From: Ailanthus altissimus
Lineage: Eukaryota > Streptophyta > Magnoliopsida > Sapindales > Simaroubaceae
Length of the DNA: 64,000 nucleotides
Direction of reading: 5' to 3'
Assembly (NCBI GenBank): GCA_946807835.1
Contig: OX327699.1
Location: forward strand, 19,332,014-19,396,013
Shown: piece after piece, positions 48,655 through 61,159 of the stretch
Numbering within the stretch: the stretch's first letter is position 1
How the letters are laid out: the number at the start of each line of letters is the position of its first letter
Made by a program: the position numbers and the translations under genes
Notes under the pieces: generated by a model
What the model was told of the DNA's origin: nothing
Seen by the model: the letters and a program-made list of their open reading frames with translations, nothing else
The model's database searches: none

Positions 48655-50172
48655 AAAAGTGCAGATGACAAACCACAAGGGAATATTGCAAGCGTCTCAG
48701 ATGATGGTGAAATTTTATACAGCGAGGCAACAACAGTTGTTGAAAGCAGAAAATGGTTCTCTGATGTATGGCTCATGGATTCTGAAGCTACATGGCACAT
48801 GACCTCTAAAAGAGAATGGTTCCATCAATATGAACCTACCTCTAGAGGATCTGTATATATGAGGAACGATCATGTTTTGGAAATCGCTGGAATAGGATCC
48901 ATCAAGATGAAGATGTATGATGGTACTGTTCGTATTATCCAGGAGGTGCGACATGTGAAAGGCCTCAAGAAGAATCTTTTGTCATTGAGACAATTAGATA
49001 ACACTGGGTGTAAGACCCAAATTGAAAATGGGATAATGAAAATTCTCAAAGGTGCGCTTGTAGTAATGAAGGCAGAAAAAGTTGCTGCAAATTTGTACAT
49101 GCTTAATGGAGAAACACTGCAGGAAGGAGATGCATCTGTTGCATCAACTAGTTCAGTAGAAGAGTCAACGATAATGTGGCATTGCAAACTGGGCCATATG
49201 TCGGAACGAGATTTGAAGATTCTCTCTGATCAAAATTTACTTCCTGAACTCAAATCGGTTCATTTACCTTTCTGTGAGCACTGTGTCACAAGTAAGCAAC
49301 ATAGATTAAAGTTCAGCATATCCAATTCTAGAAGTAAAGAAATTCTAGAATTGATCTACTCTGATGTTTGGCAAGCACCGGTGATGTCCTTAGGAGGAGC
49401 GAGATATTTTGTATCATTCATAAATGATTACTCCAGGAGATGTTGGGTGTATCCAATCAAGAAGAAGTCATATGTGTTTGAAGCTTTCAGAATATTTAGA
49501 GCGCGGGTAAAACTTGAATCAGAAAAGAAGATCAAGTATCTAAGGACAGATAATGGAGGAGAATATACTGGTGAGGATTTTATTGTATTCTGTCAACAAG
49601 AAGGCATCAAGTAGTAATTCAGCACAGCTTACACGCCTTAGCAGAATGGAGTAGCAGAGCGGATGAACAGAACCTTGTTGGAGAGAACAAGAGCTATGTT
49701 GAGAACTACAGGTTTAGCCAAGGCATTTTGGGCAGAAGCAGTCAAAACCGTTTGTTATGTGGTAAATCGGTCACCATCAACAGCAATCGAGTTGAAGACA
49801 CCAATGGAGATGTGGACTGGGAAACCAGTTGATTATTCTCGCCTTCATACATTTGAAAGTCCTGTGTACGTGATGTATAATCCCCAAGAAACAACGAAGC
49901 TGGATCCAAAATCCAGAAAATGCCTTTTCTTAGGATATGCTGATGGAGTCAAGGGGTATCGCCTGTGGGATCCCACTACTCATAAGGTCGTCATCGGCAG
50001 AGATGTGATATTTGCAGAAGATAAACTGCAAAGGAATGATAAAGATGATAGCACAGTGAAGGAAAATCTAGAGACTATAACGGTACAAATGAAAAATAAT
50101 CAAGTACAAGAAGATTCAGATTCTTCTGAAGCAGCACCAGAGCATGAAGAACAAGAACCAGTAGAGTCTGAG
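48649..50172 (+). pseudogene. copia protease, integrase core and integrase C terminus (broken)
   Basis: Protease reads VWLMDSEATWHMT, where the catalytic D-S-G triad has become D-S-E. The integrase zinc finger has WHCKLGHMSE and FCEHC. Catalytic Asp residues are in IYSDVW and YLRTDNGGEY, and the Glu is in QNGVAERMNRTLLERTRAML, after a TAG-TAA pair at 49612-49617. The integrase C-terminal region with KCLFLGYADGVKGYRLWDP runs to 50172. There the frame is cut by solo LTR C within the acidic EQEPVESE linker and resumes after 53029. Confidence 0.88.
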
Positions 50173-53024
50173 TGTAGTAACCAGTATCCATAACCGGTAA
50201 GAATATGTATATTTATATATATAAATATACGTATTTTATTTGTATGTGGGTGATCCTTGATTTATATATTGTTATTAGTAGTGTTTTTATAGGTTAAGGA
50301 TATACTATTAGTATTGGGTTTATTTGCAAGACTTTGGAATTATTTTAGGGACCAAATTGTTATACTTTGAAAGTTTTGGGGGTGAATTCGTAAATACCAA
50401 AAATTAACCACTTAGTATAAAAATACACTTTAAAAAACCCTAATTCTCTCATTTTGGTCGAGCTACCCATTTTTAGAGAGAGAAGAGAGAAATAAAGGAG
50501 AGAGAAAGAGAAGAAGAAGAAGAAAAAGAAGAAGAAATTGGAATTTTGGATCTTTAGAGGTATATCACAACTAATTATCAATTTATTGGTGTTAATTAAG
50601 TTAATTTCTTTAAGTTTTGATTTCTGGAAATATGTATAATTAAGGATTTGATGTGTATTTCGTTTGATGTTGTGAGAATTGATGATGATCTATAAGATAG
50701 TTTGATAAATCATGATGAATTATGGAATTTCTGCTGGATAACCTCTTGATCTAGGAATTTTATAAATTGTTGTGATTCGATTCTGGTTTTGAATTTTAAT
50801 TATATGAAATTAGACATGTTTAGGATCATCTGAGACTTTGAATCGACTGAAAATCTCGGAAATTGAATTTGTAGTGAATTTACCAAAATGACCCTGGAAT
50901 TCTGGAAATTTCCTGTGTAAACAGTATGATACAGTGGAAAATAATTTTTGACCTGCTGAATGATCTTTAACAATTATGAATTTGTGGAATATGATAATTT
51001 TATATGTCTAATATGATATACTCGGAATTGAGAATTTGGATCAATGTGGTTGAAGTGTTATGAATTTCTAAAGTGTATCAGCTCATTGTAGTATTTGATT
51101 AACAGATTTTTAAAGTTATGAAATAAAATAGTTTTAAAATACTTTTGGCAGTTATTTGGAGGCCAAATATTTATCATGGACTGAGATATGTGTCAAGAGT
51201 AATTATGTGGTAGTTTTATAATTTTTGAGTTAGTATATGATTTTATAAAATTGGGAGATTGAATACTCTTCAGTAAGTATCTTGATCCTGTCAGGTTTGT
51301 AGTTTGGATTCGATGGTGTGTATGGAATGGATTTTGTAGGAATTTTGATATAATATTCATATATAAGAAGTATATATGAGTCAAGAATGATATATTCTGA
51401 TTTCGGAGTAATTGGACATCATTTGATGTATTAGAAATTTTTGTTAAGTGTAAGTGGTCAGAATGACAGGTTTTGAGAAACCAAATATTTAGACCAATTT
51501 GATGTGATAAATGCATTGTATATAATTTTGTAAGCTATTTAAAGTATTTTGTGTGAATTGTGAGGCTTATGAAAGGATTAATCTCCATTGATAGGTTAAG
51601 GAGATTTAAGCCTTGTAGCTGAAAGTATTAAGAGGTAAGTATACTAGACTTACTACTGGAATCACAATAAACATAATAATTGTTTTGTATGATTTTGTAA
51701 ATGGGGTTAAGAATATGTTTATGTTATGTCAAAGTATATTTTGATATGAAATGTGAATATATGTTTCTGAATGTGAGCATTGACATTGAGCATGGACATA
51801 CATGTGTTTTTGTAAGTGAGCTTTCAAAATAAGATGTGTTTAATAAAGAAAGCTTTTGAAGTGTAATATGTCCATGAGAAATATTTTGTATTTTGAGGGT
51901 ACTTGAACTCACTGTTAACTTAGTAGGCATTTTATGTGATTTGTGGAGCCTTTATGTGTGGCCTTTCCTTTGGGATTGGTATATGTTATGTGTTCCGTAT
52001 GTAGGGAGGATCCTATTGGTACCTAAAGGAAGAGTGAGTTATCACATTCGTGTGGTAGCGTATAGGTACATGTGAGAGGACTCACCGATGATCAGGGTGA
52101 GGGTTTGGCTTTTACCTTCGGGCATAAGCGTTATATATGTGTGATTTAAAGACCTCACTTGTACTATTCCTCTCATACGGTATGTCACCTACGAGTGACA
52201 TTTGGCTCATTATGTGATATGTGATATGTAAGTCCTACTAAGTAGTAGTTGAGTGATGGTATTCCTATTATGTGTTTTGAAAGAATGTGTAAGCGCTTAC
52301 ATGATATGTGATTTGATAAGATTATGATTTTGATTGATCACAACATATCATACATATGCATTGTGTACATATATGTATTTGTATTTGATATATGAAAAAT
52401 TAGTATGCTTACTGAGTTTTATACTCATTATAGTTTATGGTGATTTCAGGTAAATAAGGTACATGTGTGCTTAGCGGATTTGGCAAGGCTTCTGCTGTTC
52501 CTTGGGTTCCCTAAGTTGCTAGGTTGTTGTGTGTTTCATTTGGGGACACGTAGGATAGGATATTTGGTTTGTCCCTATTGAATAAATACTTATGTATTAT
52601 TTCATTGTGTGTGGATTGGATTTGGTTTAAGTTTTATAAAGTGTGGTTATTGGATGATTTTAAGTAAGAATTTGCAATGAATATATTCTGGGCTCCCGGT
52701 AACAAAGTTGCTACTGGTGACGTAGTAGAGTGTTAATCTCTGAGAAAACTCTGCGTATCTCCGGTTTAATAATTGTCCCAGTCATAATTCAATTGCTATA
52801 ATTCTGAAAGAAATTGAAATGAATGTTTAAATATTGTCAAGAGAAGTTTATATTTATATGTTAGGTTATGGTTAATTTTAGTGTTGAACTTACTAGCAAC
52901 TTGCTAAGGATTTCTGTGTTGAATGAAAGTTGAAAATTTTGTGTAATATTATTTATGAGTGCACATGCAGTGAATGAATGCAAGTGATGTCGTGTGTCGG
53001 ATCTTTTGGGTCTGGGGCGTGACA
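50173..53024 (+). mobile_element. Solo LTR C of the 2.6-2.9-kb family, nested in copia pol
   Basis: Starts TGTAGTAACC and ends GGGTCTGGGGCGTGACA. Flanked by a perfect TSD CTGAG (50168-50172 and 53025-53029). It is 2852 bp long and collinear with LTR B. Removing it and one CTGAG restores the copia reading frame across the junction. No coding sequence inside. Confidence 0.95.
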
Positions 53025-53029
53025 CTGAG

Positions 53030-54697
53030 GCTACAGATGATCGTCGATCAACTCGTGAGAGACGACCACCATCATGGCACTCGGAGTATGTCAAGGAGGC
53101 TCATGTTGCATACTGCCTTCTAACAGAGGATGGAGAGCCAACAACTTTCTAGGAGGCTTCTGAAAGTCAAGATGTTTCTCTATGGATGACAGCAATGTAA
53201 GAAGAAATTGAAGCCTTGCATAAGAACAAAACATGGGAGCTGGTTGCACTACCACGTAGAAAAAAAGCCATTGGTAACAAATGAATCTAAAAGATCAAAC
53301 GGGATGGCAATGACCAAGTGGAGCGGTATCGTGTGAGATTGGTGGTGAAAGGTTATGCTCAGAAAAAAGGTATTAACTTTAATGAGATATTTTTCCATGT
53401 GGTTCAACTCACGACAGTCAGAATAGTTTTGGCAATGTGTGCTACATTTGACTTACATCTAGAGCAGCTAGATGTGAAGATAGCTTTTCTTCATGGAGAA
53501 CTTGAAGAAGAAATCTATATGCTCCAACCAGAAGGCTTTAAAGAAGAAGGAAAAGAGAACTTGGTTTGCAGGTTGAACAAATCTCTATACTGTCTCAAAC
53601 AGGTGCCGATGTGTTGGTACAAGAGATTTGATTCCTATATCATCAGCCTTGGATACAACAGACTTAGTTCAGACCATTGTACATACTACAAAAGGTTTGA
53701 AGATGATAATGATTTTATTATTTTACTGTTGTACGTGGATGACATGTTAGTGGCAGGCCTCAACAAAGATCGAGTCCAAGAATTAAAGGCACAGTTGGCT
53801 AGGGAATTTGATATGAAGGACTTGGGACCAGCAAATAAGGTTCTAGGGATGCAAATTCACCGAGACAGAAATAACAGGAAGATTTGGCTTTCTCAGAAGA
53901 ACTACTTAAAGAAAATCTTGTGGCGCTTCAACATGCAAGATTGTAAGCCAATTAGTACCTCACTCCATGTTAATTTCAAGTTATCCTCTAAGATGTGTCC
54001 TAGCAAAGAAGCAGAGAGGAAGAAGATGTCTCGAGTACCGTATGCATCAGCAGTGGGAAGTTTAATGTTCGCTATGATTTGTACCAGACTAGACATTGCA
54101 CAAGCAGTGGGAGCAGTTAGTAGATACATGGCGAATCCTGGTAGAGAGCATTGGGGTTGTGTCAGGAGGATTTTTAAATACATTAAGGGTACCTCAGATG
54201 TTGCTTTATGTTACGGAGGATCAGATTTTATTGTTAAGGGCTATGTGGATTCAGATTTTACAGGAGACCTTGATAAAAGAAAATCCACTACTGGCTATGT
54301 GTTTAAACTTGTAAGAGGAGCTGTAAGTTGGGTTTCGAAATTACAAACTGTTGTGGCATTATCTACTACGGAAGCAGAATACATGGCAGCTACACAAGCT
54401 TGCAAGGAAGCAATTTGGATACAAAGATTACTGGAGGAGCTCGGGCATAAGTAAGAGAAAGTTGAATTGTTTTGTGACAGTCAAAGTGCCTTGCACATTG
54501 CAAGGAATCTAGCTTTTCATTCAAGAACGAAGCACATAGGTGTTCAATATCACTTTGTTCGTGAAGTGGTAGAAGATGGAAGTGTGGATATGAAAAAAAT
54601 TCATACAAATGATAACCTAGCAGATGTGTTGACCAAGTCCACTAATACCAACAAGTTTGTATGGTGCAGATTCTTACATGGCCTAATAGATACGTAG
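53030..54697 (+). pseudogene. copia reverse transcriptase and RNase H (nearly open)
   Basis: After a linker (RRSTRERRPPSWHSEYV) with a few stops, 53318-54454 is one long open frame of reverse transcriptase. It has RLVVKGYAQKKGINFNEIF, the catalytic loop LLYVDDMLVAG near 53750, and MKDLGPANKVLGMQI. RNase H carries YVDSDFTGDLDKRKSTTGY and STTEAEYMAA. A TAA near 54452 interrupts before VELFCDSQSALHIARN, and the chain ends DNLADVLTKSTNTNKF at about 54697. This is the best preserved polymerase in the window, but still not a full polyprotein. Confidence 0.9.
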
Positions 54698-54775
54698 GCA
54701 ACATGACTTTGACGAAGAAGAAAGAATGGTGTGGATACTTGATTGATTCTCAATCAAATCTCCAAGTAAGAGAAA

Positions 54776-55200
54776 TGCTGGTAGCTGGCACCGTGTGCCA
54801 GCTACATAATTACTGGCATACGGTGCCAGCAATATGCTAGCAATGGTGGACAACCATTTCTTGACTGTCTACTATGCTAAACTCTCCCTATAAATAAGAG
54901 AGTTTATAAGGAGAGTTTAGCAATTTATTTTCTAATGCAAATTAGAGAGAGTTTTAAAAACTTTGAGAGTTTTTGAGTGATTTAAGAAAATTAAGTGTAT
55001 TGAAATTTTGGGTTATAAGGCTAAAATACTACAATACTTGTATTCTCCATTTTTAATAGTAAAAGATTTTTCTATCTTCGTCTGTGGACGTAGGTTAAAA
55101 GTTGAACCACGTAATCTTGTGTTTGTCTTATTTTTATTTTTATTATTTTTTTCAATTTTATTTTAATTACGACCCTACATCATTCCTCAATTTCTTAACA
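54776..55200 (+). repeat. 3' LTR of the 47.4-55.2 kb copia
   Basis: Starts TGCTGGTAGC and ends TTTCTTAACA. Its first 50 bases contain an 11-bp perfect inverted repeat, GTAGCTGGCAC/GTGCCAGCTAC (54781-54791 and 54795-54805) with a 3-base loop. CTCCCTATAAATAAGAGAG is its TATA box. Confidence 0.85.
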
Positions 55201-56285
55201 ATTGTGACAAGTACCGTCACCAATAACGATATTGCTGGACCGTCGTAGGGTTGATGAAGAAAGAGGTTGTTCATGTCACCGATGACATGTTGAGAAGATA
55301 CGAAATCCATTCAGCTAGTTTGAGGAAAGATTGCAGCCAGCTGTGGAGTGATTAGTGGTGGGAGGCTGTTGCATGACTTTTTTGGCAGCGTGGCATTGGC
55401 AATTTGTGCGGCCACACTTTTCACAGAATTGGCAAATGAAATTTGAATTCTTTCTGGCGTTGTTTCCTTGATAATTGCCTTAATTGTTGGTGCATCGCCA
55501 TTGATTTCCGGGATTCCCTTTCTTTCCTTGTTGAAATTGATTACCATTTTTGGATGGGAAAAGAAGAATGTTGTCAGCGGAGAGTGAAAAATTGCCAGAG
55601 GCATGACTTTCTTCGCGTTTGAGAAAAGACTTGTATTCGACAAGTTTGTCATGGAATTCCTTAAACCTGATCACTACGTCGAGGGCCCTAACTGCTGCGA
55701 CAATTTCTTTGAATTCAGGTTCGACACCATTTAGAGTATGGATGATAAGATTTTAATTCTTGACTGGTTCACCAATCAAGGCCAGGTCATCAGCAAGACT
55801 TCTTATCTCTGTAAGATGGTCGGTAACCAGTTTTGAACCATGACTGCTGTTCGGGAGCTGCTCAATTAAGTCCATGGTTCTTAAATATGAAGCATTGGCA
55901 TAAAGCTTCAAGAGACGATTCCATGCCTCAGCAGTTGTAGGACGACATAAATGGTATCGCCCTGTGTGTGAGGGACGAGATGATGCCATAGAAGATGAGT
56001 TGATCTTGTCTTTTCCAAAGCATAAACGTAGGATTTGGAATGGGCCTCCCTTCTTGATCAGTGTTTTGTGGGGGACAGGGGTTGAATCCATCAACATATC
56101 TAAGTAGATCATAGCCGAACAAAAGGGAGTCAAATTAAGATTTCCAAGAGGAAAAGTTAGAGGGTGACGATATGCATTAAACTGAGAGCCATTGGTGAAT
56201 ATCAGGTTGTGTTGGCAGGAGACGGAGTGATCATGGTGGTTGAGGGTTAAGTGTAAGAGTATCATTACTTTCTTTGGCCATGAGG
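55201..56285 (-). pseudogene. Older copia fragment: gag and protease start, minus strand
   Basis: On the minus strand gag opens near 56281 (MAKESNDTLTLNP) and runs through LFGYDLLRYVDGFNPCPP, AWNRLLKLYANASYLRTMDL and SLADDLALIGEPVKN. These are standard copia gag blocks, split by frameshifts. At about 55201-55260 protease-region sequence (YDGP, then IVIGDGT in another frame) is cut by the plus-strand copia insertion. The remainder of this older element is missing to the left apart from perhaps 70 bases before 47400. Confidence 0.82.
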
Positions 56286-56897
56286 AAGAAAAAGAAAAAG
56301 GAAAAAGGCCTAGGATCAATCTTGTGAAAGCAAGGGATGCTTTGATAGCATGGGAGAAGTTCAGAGAAATGTATATGAATGGCTTGCTTGACAATTTTTG
56401 AAGTCTCTAAAAAGTACATTAGGAATTATCTTTAAAAAAACATTAGGAAAGAATTAAAATAAAATAATCCTAAACTAAGGAATATTAATAGACAATTTTT
56501 ACCAGAGTTAGGCTAAAATTGTCTTGGACATTTGAATTGCCTACAATTGTGGAAGACATAACAGGCAAAAATTCTTTCCTATTATTTTATTATTTTAAGT
56601 TAATTAAGTTTCGAGGCTATTTGCCTTGTAATTTCGTAAGTTTTTTTTTTCTTATTGAAGTTTTGATTAATAAAAATTATTCTCTTTATTTTTTGTATGG
56701 GATATTATATCTAAATCTTGTTTAATCAATACATATAAATCTAAAACACATCTACTTTGTCTGTATCAATGCGCACACTGGTGCCATTATCAAAGGATTT
56801 ATACAACACGGTCATATGAGTACAACAACAAAGGCTTAAATCTTTGAATGTCCTCTTATTTTTGCGCAAGAATCATATGATGTAGTCGTTAGCATAT
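56286..56897. other. Intergenic DNA
   Basis: No coding content seen. It may include the LTR or leader of the minus-strand copia fragment, but no second copy exists here to prove it. Confidence 0.4.
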
Positions 56898-58276
56898 TGT
56901 TGAAAGTGTATCTTAAAAGTATAATTATTTATTTTTAGAAACTGTTAAAATAAATAATAAAAATTATTCATTCAATATTATGATTGTAATTTTGATTACT
57001 TTTAGTCAAATATAATGAAATTTCTTAATTATTATATGTAATCTTAAAATTAGTATATAATAGTTATATACAAGAGAATTAAGTTTGTGCATAATAATTT
57101 AAATTTGTCCTTAATTTAAATGAAGACGGAAACTTTATTTTGATATACTATAAGCGTGATTCATTTGTATATTGTATACAATAATCTTATTCAGATCATT
57201 CTATATAATGACACAGAAAATAAAGGCGCTTTGTATAATGTTAATTATATCGACCACAATAAAATTAATTCTCTATTAATCTCTATTACTAAAGAGAATT
57301 TATTTTATCACAATATAATCATATCTAGATTAATCTTAATCCTGAGTGATTAATGAACTCTTATTCATTTAGTTATATTTATTAATTTATAAAAAAAAAA
57401 CTGTAAAGGATTTTTAGTTAATTATTAAGTATTTTATAAATGTAGCAAAATGGACAACTGTAAATATTTCTTACAGATATAGAATTCACTCTTTCTGAAA
57501 AAAAAATTAGATAAATTATTTCCTTGATAACTGATTCTAGTTTTGAATATAATGATCGCTCAATTTTTTTTAAAAGTTAAAGAAAATAATAAATTTTTTA
57601 ATTTCACAAATTAAATATTCAAAAGAGGATTAATGTAGATCAATGATAAATATGTAATTAGAGAGGTTAACGGACACTCGATTTATCTCTAATTATGAAC
57701 ACTTATAGATGATTGATTTGTATGAAATGATTATTAAATGGATAAAAGACAATTTTTTGTTTTATAATTTATCTGCAAAATTAAGAGTTCAACTTTATAT
57801 TTTTAGTGGAATAATATAAAGTTAATAAATAAAATCATATTGATTAAAGAATTTAATCAAATGATTTAATTTATTGAAGCTTAATTTTATAAGTCCATCA
57901 AGTCCCCATGCTGACTCTAAAAACACTAAAATGGACTTTTGAATTAATTGTAGGATCTAAAATATTAAAATGCCCCAGTTTAATCTGATTAAACTTATTA
58001 GTACCAATTAATTAATTTTATTAGCTCATGTTTAATTTGATTAAACTTATTGGTCCAATCCATAATAATTATGGAATAAATAAATAATTAGATTATTTAT
58101 TTTAATTAAATAATTAGATAATTATAAGTTATTTAATTAAAGATAATATTAGATATTATATTTACCCTTTTAATTATCTAAATTAAAATAATATAAAAAT
58201 ATTATTTTATCATAATCCTTTTAAAATTAAAATTTTAAATAAAATAAGAATTTTTGTACAATGAATTTTAGAACCA
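56898..58276 (+). mobile_element. Probable solo LTR with perfect 5-bp TSD
   Basis: Starts TGTTGAAAGTGTATCTTAAA and ends TTTTAGAACCA. Flanked by CATAT on both sides (56893-56897 and 58277-58281). The 1379-bp interior has no coding sequence. It has a duplicated motif GTTTAAT(C/T)TGATTAAACTTATT near 57975 and 58030. The beginning resembles LTR starts common in plant genomes, but I have no second copy in the window. Orientation is inferred. Confidence 0.65.
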
Positions 58277-58479
58277 CATATTCTTTTTTTGGATTAAATT
58301 TTTTTAAAAAAAAAAATTAAGAACACAAAATTTAAATATTATGTAATTTATCTACTTACCCACACGAATAATTTAGAGATACAATATAAAAGATTTGTTG
58401 ATGTAAATAAAAAATATCAGTAAAAAATTTGCTATTAAAATATTTTTTTTATAACTTCTTGTTATTAAATTAAAATAGA

Positions 58480-59130
58480 TGTAATTTTTTTAAAAAAAAA
58501 TGGTTCCTGCACGTACAGGTCCGGAAAATCAACAGCACAGGTCATAAAGTTGATAATAAACTAATGAGAGAGAGCATCGGTGACAAAGCCATCTCTTACT
58601 TCATCGATAAATACTGGTAAGTAATCCGTCATGCACGCACCCAGTGAAAGCAAAATATAAAGAGACAATTTAGATTGGTCTTTGGAAAGACGTCCATTTC
58701 ATTTGTATTGTGGAAATAGGCCACCAGAGGTGACGATTAAACAAAGAGATGATGAAAAAATGTAGATATGAAGTGATCTTTTGGTCCCCAGCCAGATAAA
58801 GACCTTTTTCTTTTTTATTGTGAACGGTCGAAATTATGCCCCAAAAAAAAGAAAAGAAATAAAAATAAAAAGAAGCACAAAAGTAATCTTAATCAATCAT
58901 TGCTTTCAGAAAAAAGAAAAATCTTGATCAATCATGCACTTATTATATATAATTTTCGTTATAGAAACAATATTCTTCAATCATACACTTAATATAATTT
59001 TCAATATGTAAGCAATCTTCATCAATCACGCAATCATTATAATTTTTATTATATAAGCCCCATCATTTTTCTTTGAGGGAACTTGCAGAAAAAGAAAACC
59101 AAATCTTAAGTGAAATAGTAAGAGCCTGCC
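58480..59130 (+). promoter_or_regulatory. Upstream region and leader of the full-length CYP81-like gene
   Basis: Contains the block CCACCAGAGGTGACGATTAAA (about 58721) also found near 45630 and, less well, near 62300. A repeated AATCATGCA(C/A)TTATTATA-type motif occurs about four times between 58890 and 59050. TATTATATAAGCCCC at about 59048 is a good TATA box, roughly 80 bases before the ATG. No specific transcription-factor site is claimed. Confidence 0.6.
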
Positions 59131-60744
59131 ATGGATACTCTGCAATATCTTGCTCTGTTAGTCTCAATTCTTCTCATTGTCTATCATCATATCCGACAAA
59201 AAAAGGTTCAACACAAAAACCTACCGCCAAGCCCTCCCAGTCTCCCGATAATAGGTCATTTCCACCTCTTAAAAAAGCCAATGTACAAGGTTCTCAATAA
59301 TCTCTCCAACAAGTACGGTCCTATATTACTACTTCGCTTAGGCTCACGCCCAGCACTTGTAGTCTCTAGTCGTGCAGCCATTGAAGAATGCCTGACAAAA
59401 AATGATGTAATTTTCGCCAATCGTCCAATCTTACCCTCTAAAAAGATTGCAAAGTACAATTACGCTAGCCTATCAGCTCCCTATGGCGACCTGTGGCGCA
59501 ACCTTCGCCGTGTCTATGCCCTTGAATTTTTGTCATCAAAACGTCTCCAATTGTCTGCAAACATTCGCTCTGAAGAAATCAGAATCATGGTCAAACACTT
59601 GTTCAAGAGTTCCCTCAAAGGGGTTCAGAAAGTCGACGTGAAATCATTGCTTTTCATGGCGGGTTATAATATCATAGTGAAGATAGTTGCAGGTAAGAGG
59701 ATCTTTGAAGAGGAGGAAATGGACACAGACATGGGCAAAGGCAAAATGGACGATCTCAATCAAACCTTTAGTCCTCCCTTGACAATGGCTTTGGGTGACT
59801 ACTTTCCATATTTGAGGTGGTTGACTTTCTACGGAGCCGAGAAGAAGTTACTTCAATTGCACAGAAAGCGGGATGCTTTCCTGTATTCTCTGATTGATGA
59901 ACACCGAAATACTAATTCATCATCAGTCACTGGTGGTGAGATTGGGCGTACTATGATTGGCGTTATGCTGAAGCTGCAGGAATCTGAACCTGAAGTCTAC
60001 ACCGATGATGTGATCAAAGGAATGATGCAGGTAATTCCCAAAGACCTACTGCGGGTAGGCCATCTTCAAAGTTCAGCTTAGAAATAAGCATGACAATGTG
60101 AGAAAGTTTCATGCTTATTTGCGCTCAGATGCAAGAATACTTTTTTAAGTATTTAACTTCTGGTATTTTAGGGAATGCTGATAGCGGGACTACACACCAT
60201 GGTGATGACAGAGATATTCGTTGTTTCGCGGCTGACATCACATCCAGACGTCTTGAAAATAGCAAGGGATGAGATCGACAACCATGTTGGACAATCCAGG
60301 CTAATAAATGATGCTGATCTTGATAAACTTCCATACCTTCACTGTATTATCAATGAAACACTTAGATTAGATCCTATTTTAACAGTTCTACCTGCACATG
60401 AGTCGTCAAAGGAATGCACAGTGGGAGGTTACTGCATCCCTGGAGGCACACAATTACTGGTAAATGTATGGGCGTTGCATAGGGACCCGGATTTGTGGAC
60501 AGAACCCTACAAGTTCAAGCCAGAGCGTTTCCTACAAAATGAAGAAGAAAAGGGAGGGTGCAAGTTCATACCTTTTGGTTCAGGAAGAAGGCAATGCCCC
60601 GGGGAAGGCTTGGCCATGAGACTCGTGGCATTGTCGCTAGGGACCTTGATACAGTGTTTTGAATGGGAGAAGGCAGAGGAGAGGCCTCTGAATACCATAT
60701 TTCGACCTCGTGATGCACTTATCAAGGTCCTTGCCCAGTTGTAA
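59131..60744 (+). CDS. CYP81-like: CYP81-like cytochrome P450, full length, two exons
   Basis: Exons 59131-60030 and 60172-60744 (GT-AG intron, phase 0) give 490 residues. CYP81 enzymes are ER-bound mono-oxygenases using NADPH-P450 reductase, acting on isoflavonoids, indole glucosinolates, lignans and xenobiotics; the substrate here is unknown. Residues 1-22 form a membrane anchor, then LPPSPPSLPIIGH, the C-helix LWRNLRR (WxxxR), ExxR as ETLR (362-365), PERF (417-420) and the haem loop FGSGRRQCPG with ligand Cys442. Two oddities stand out. The I-helix oxygen motif reads AGLHTM (305-310), with His in place of the usual Asp/Glu and altered sequence after it. The stretch after FEWEKAEE also appears about 15 residues shorter than the family. 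It is transcribable, with an intact promoter copy upstream. Activity is uncertain. Confidence 0.9.
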
Positions 60745-61159
60745 AGTGTGAACTGCTTCTAAAATCTTTCTGTTTTATTCTCCTTTTGTTTTGTCTTTTC
60801 TCATGCTTTCTTTTTATTGTTGATGAGTACAGCTGAGATGGTTCCATATCCCATTTGCTCAAGTTATTGTCTGCATAAACATCAAGGTGAATAACAGAAT
60901 AAATATATTTAGGGTTGTGTTGCTACTCCTGTCAATTCGAAATTATAACATAATATATCTCAGATATCCTGAAATTAGAGGGGTCATATATCAGTACTGC
61001 AGCAAAAGGCTTAGGTCTATGGATGTCCTGTTACTCCTGTATAGGAATTATATTTTCAGGTTATCAAGAGCCAAGATCTTCAGCATTTAAGTCCAAAAAA
61101 GTCAATTGCACATTCCATAAGGCATAAACTTAAAAAATATACTAACAAATGAGCGGAAG
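60745..61159. other. 3' flank of the CYP81-like gene
   Basis: Probably the 3' UTR, with AATAACAGAATAAATAT near 60890 as a candidate poly(A) signal. No coding content is supported. Confidence 0.5.

Larger units (their letters stand above)
47400..55200 (+). mobile_element. Ty1/copia retrotransposon (Tork/Tnt1-like), plus strand, least decayed copy
   Basis: The left LTR is about 47400-47742 and the right LTR 54776-55200. Both share AAGGCTAAAATACTACAATA, AACCACGTAATCTTGT and a TAACA end. Flanks ATTGT (47395-47399) and ATTGT (55201-55205) form a perfect TSD if the left LTR starts TGGCATATAG. The primer-binding site TGGTATTAGAGC follows at 47746. The polyprotein is nearly continuous apart from a few stops and a 2.85-kb solo LTR at 50173-53024. 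It is inserted in an older minus-strand copia fragment (55201-56285). The left start is less certain than the right because the right LTR carries extra 5' sequence. Confidence 0.88.
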
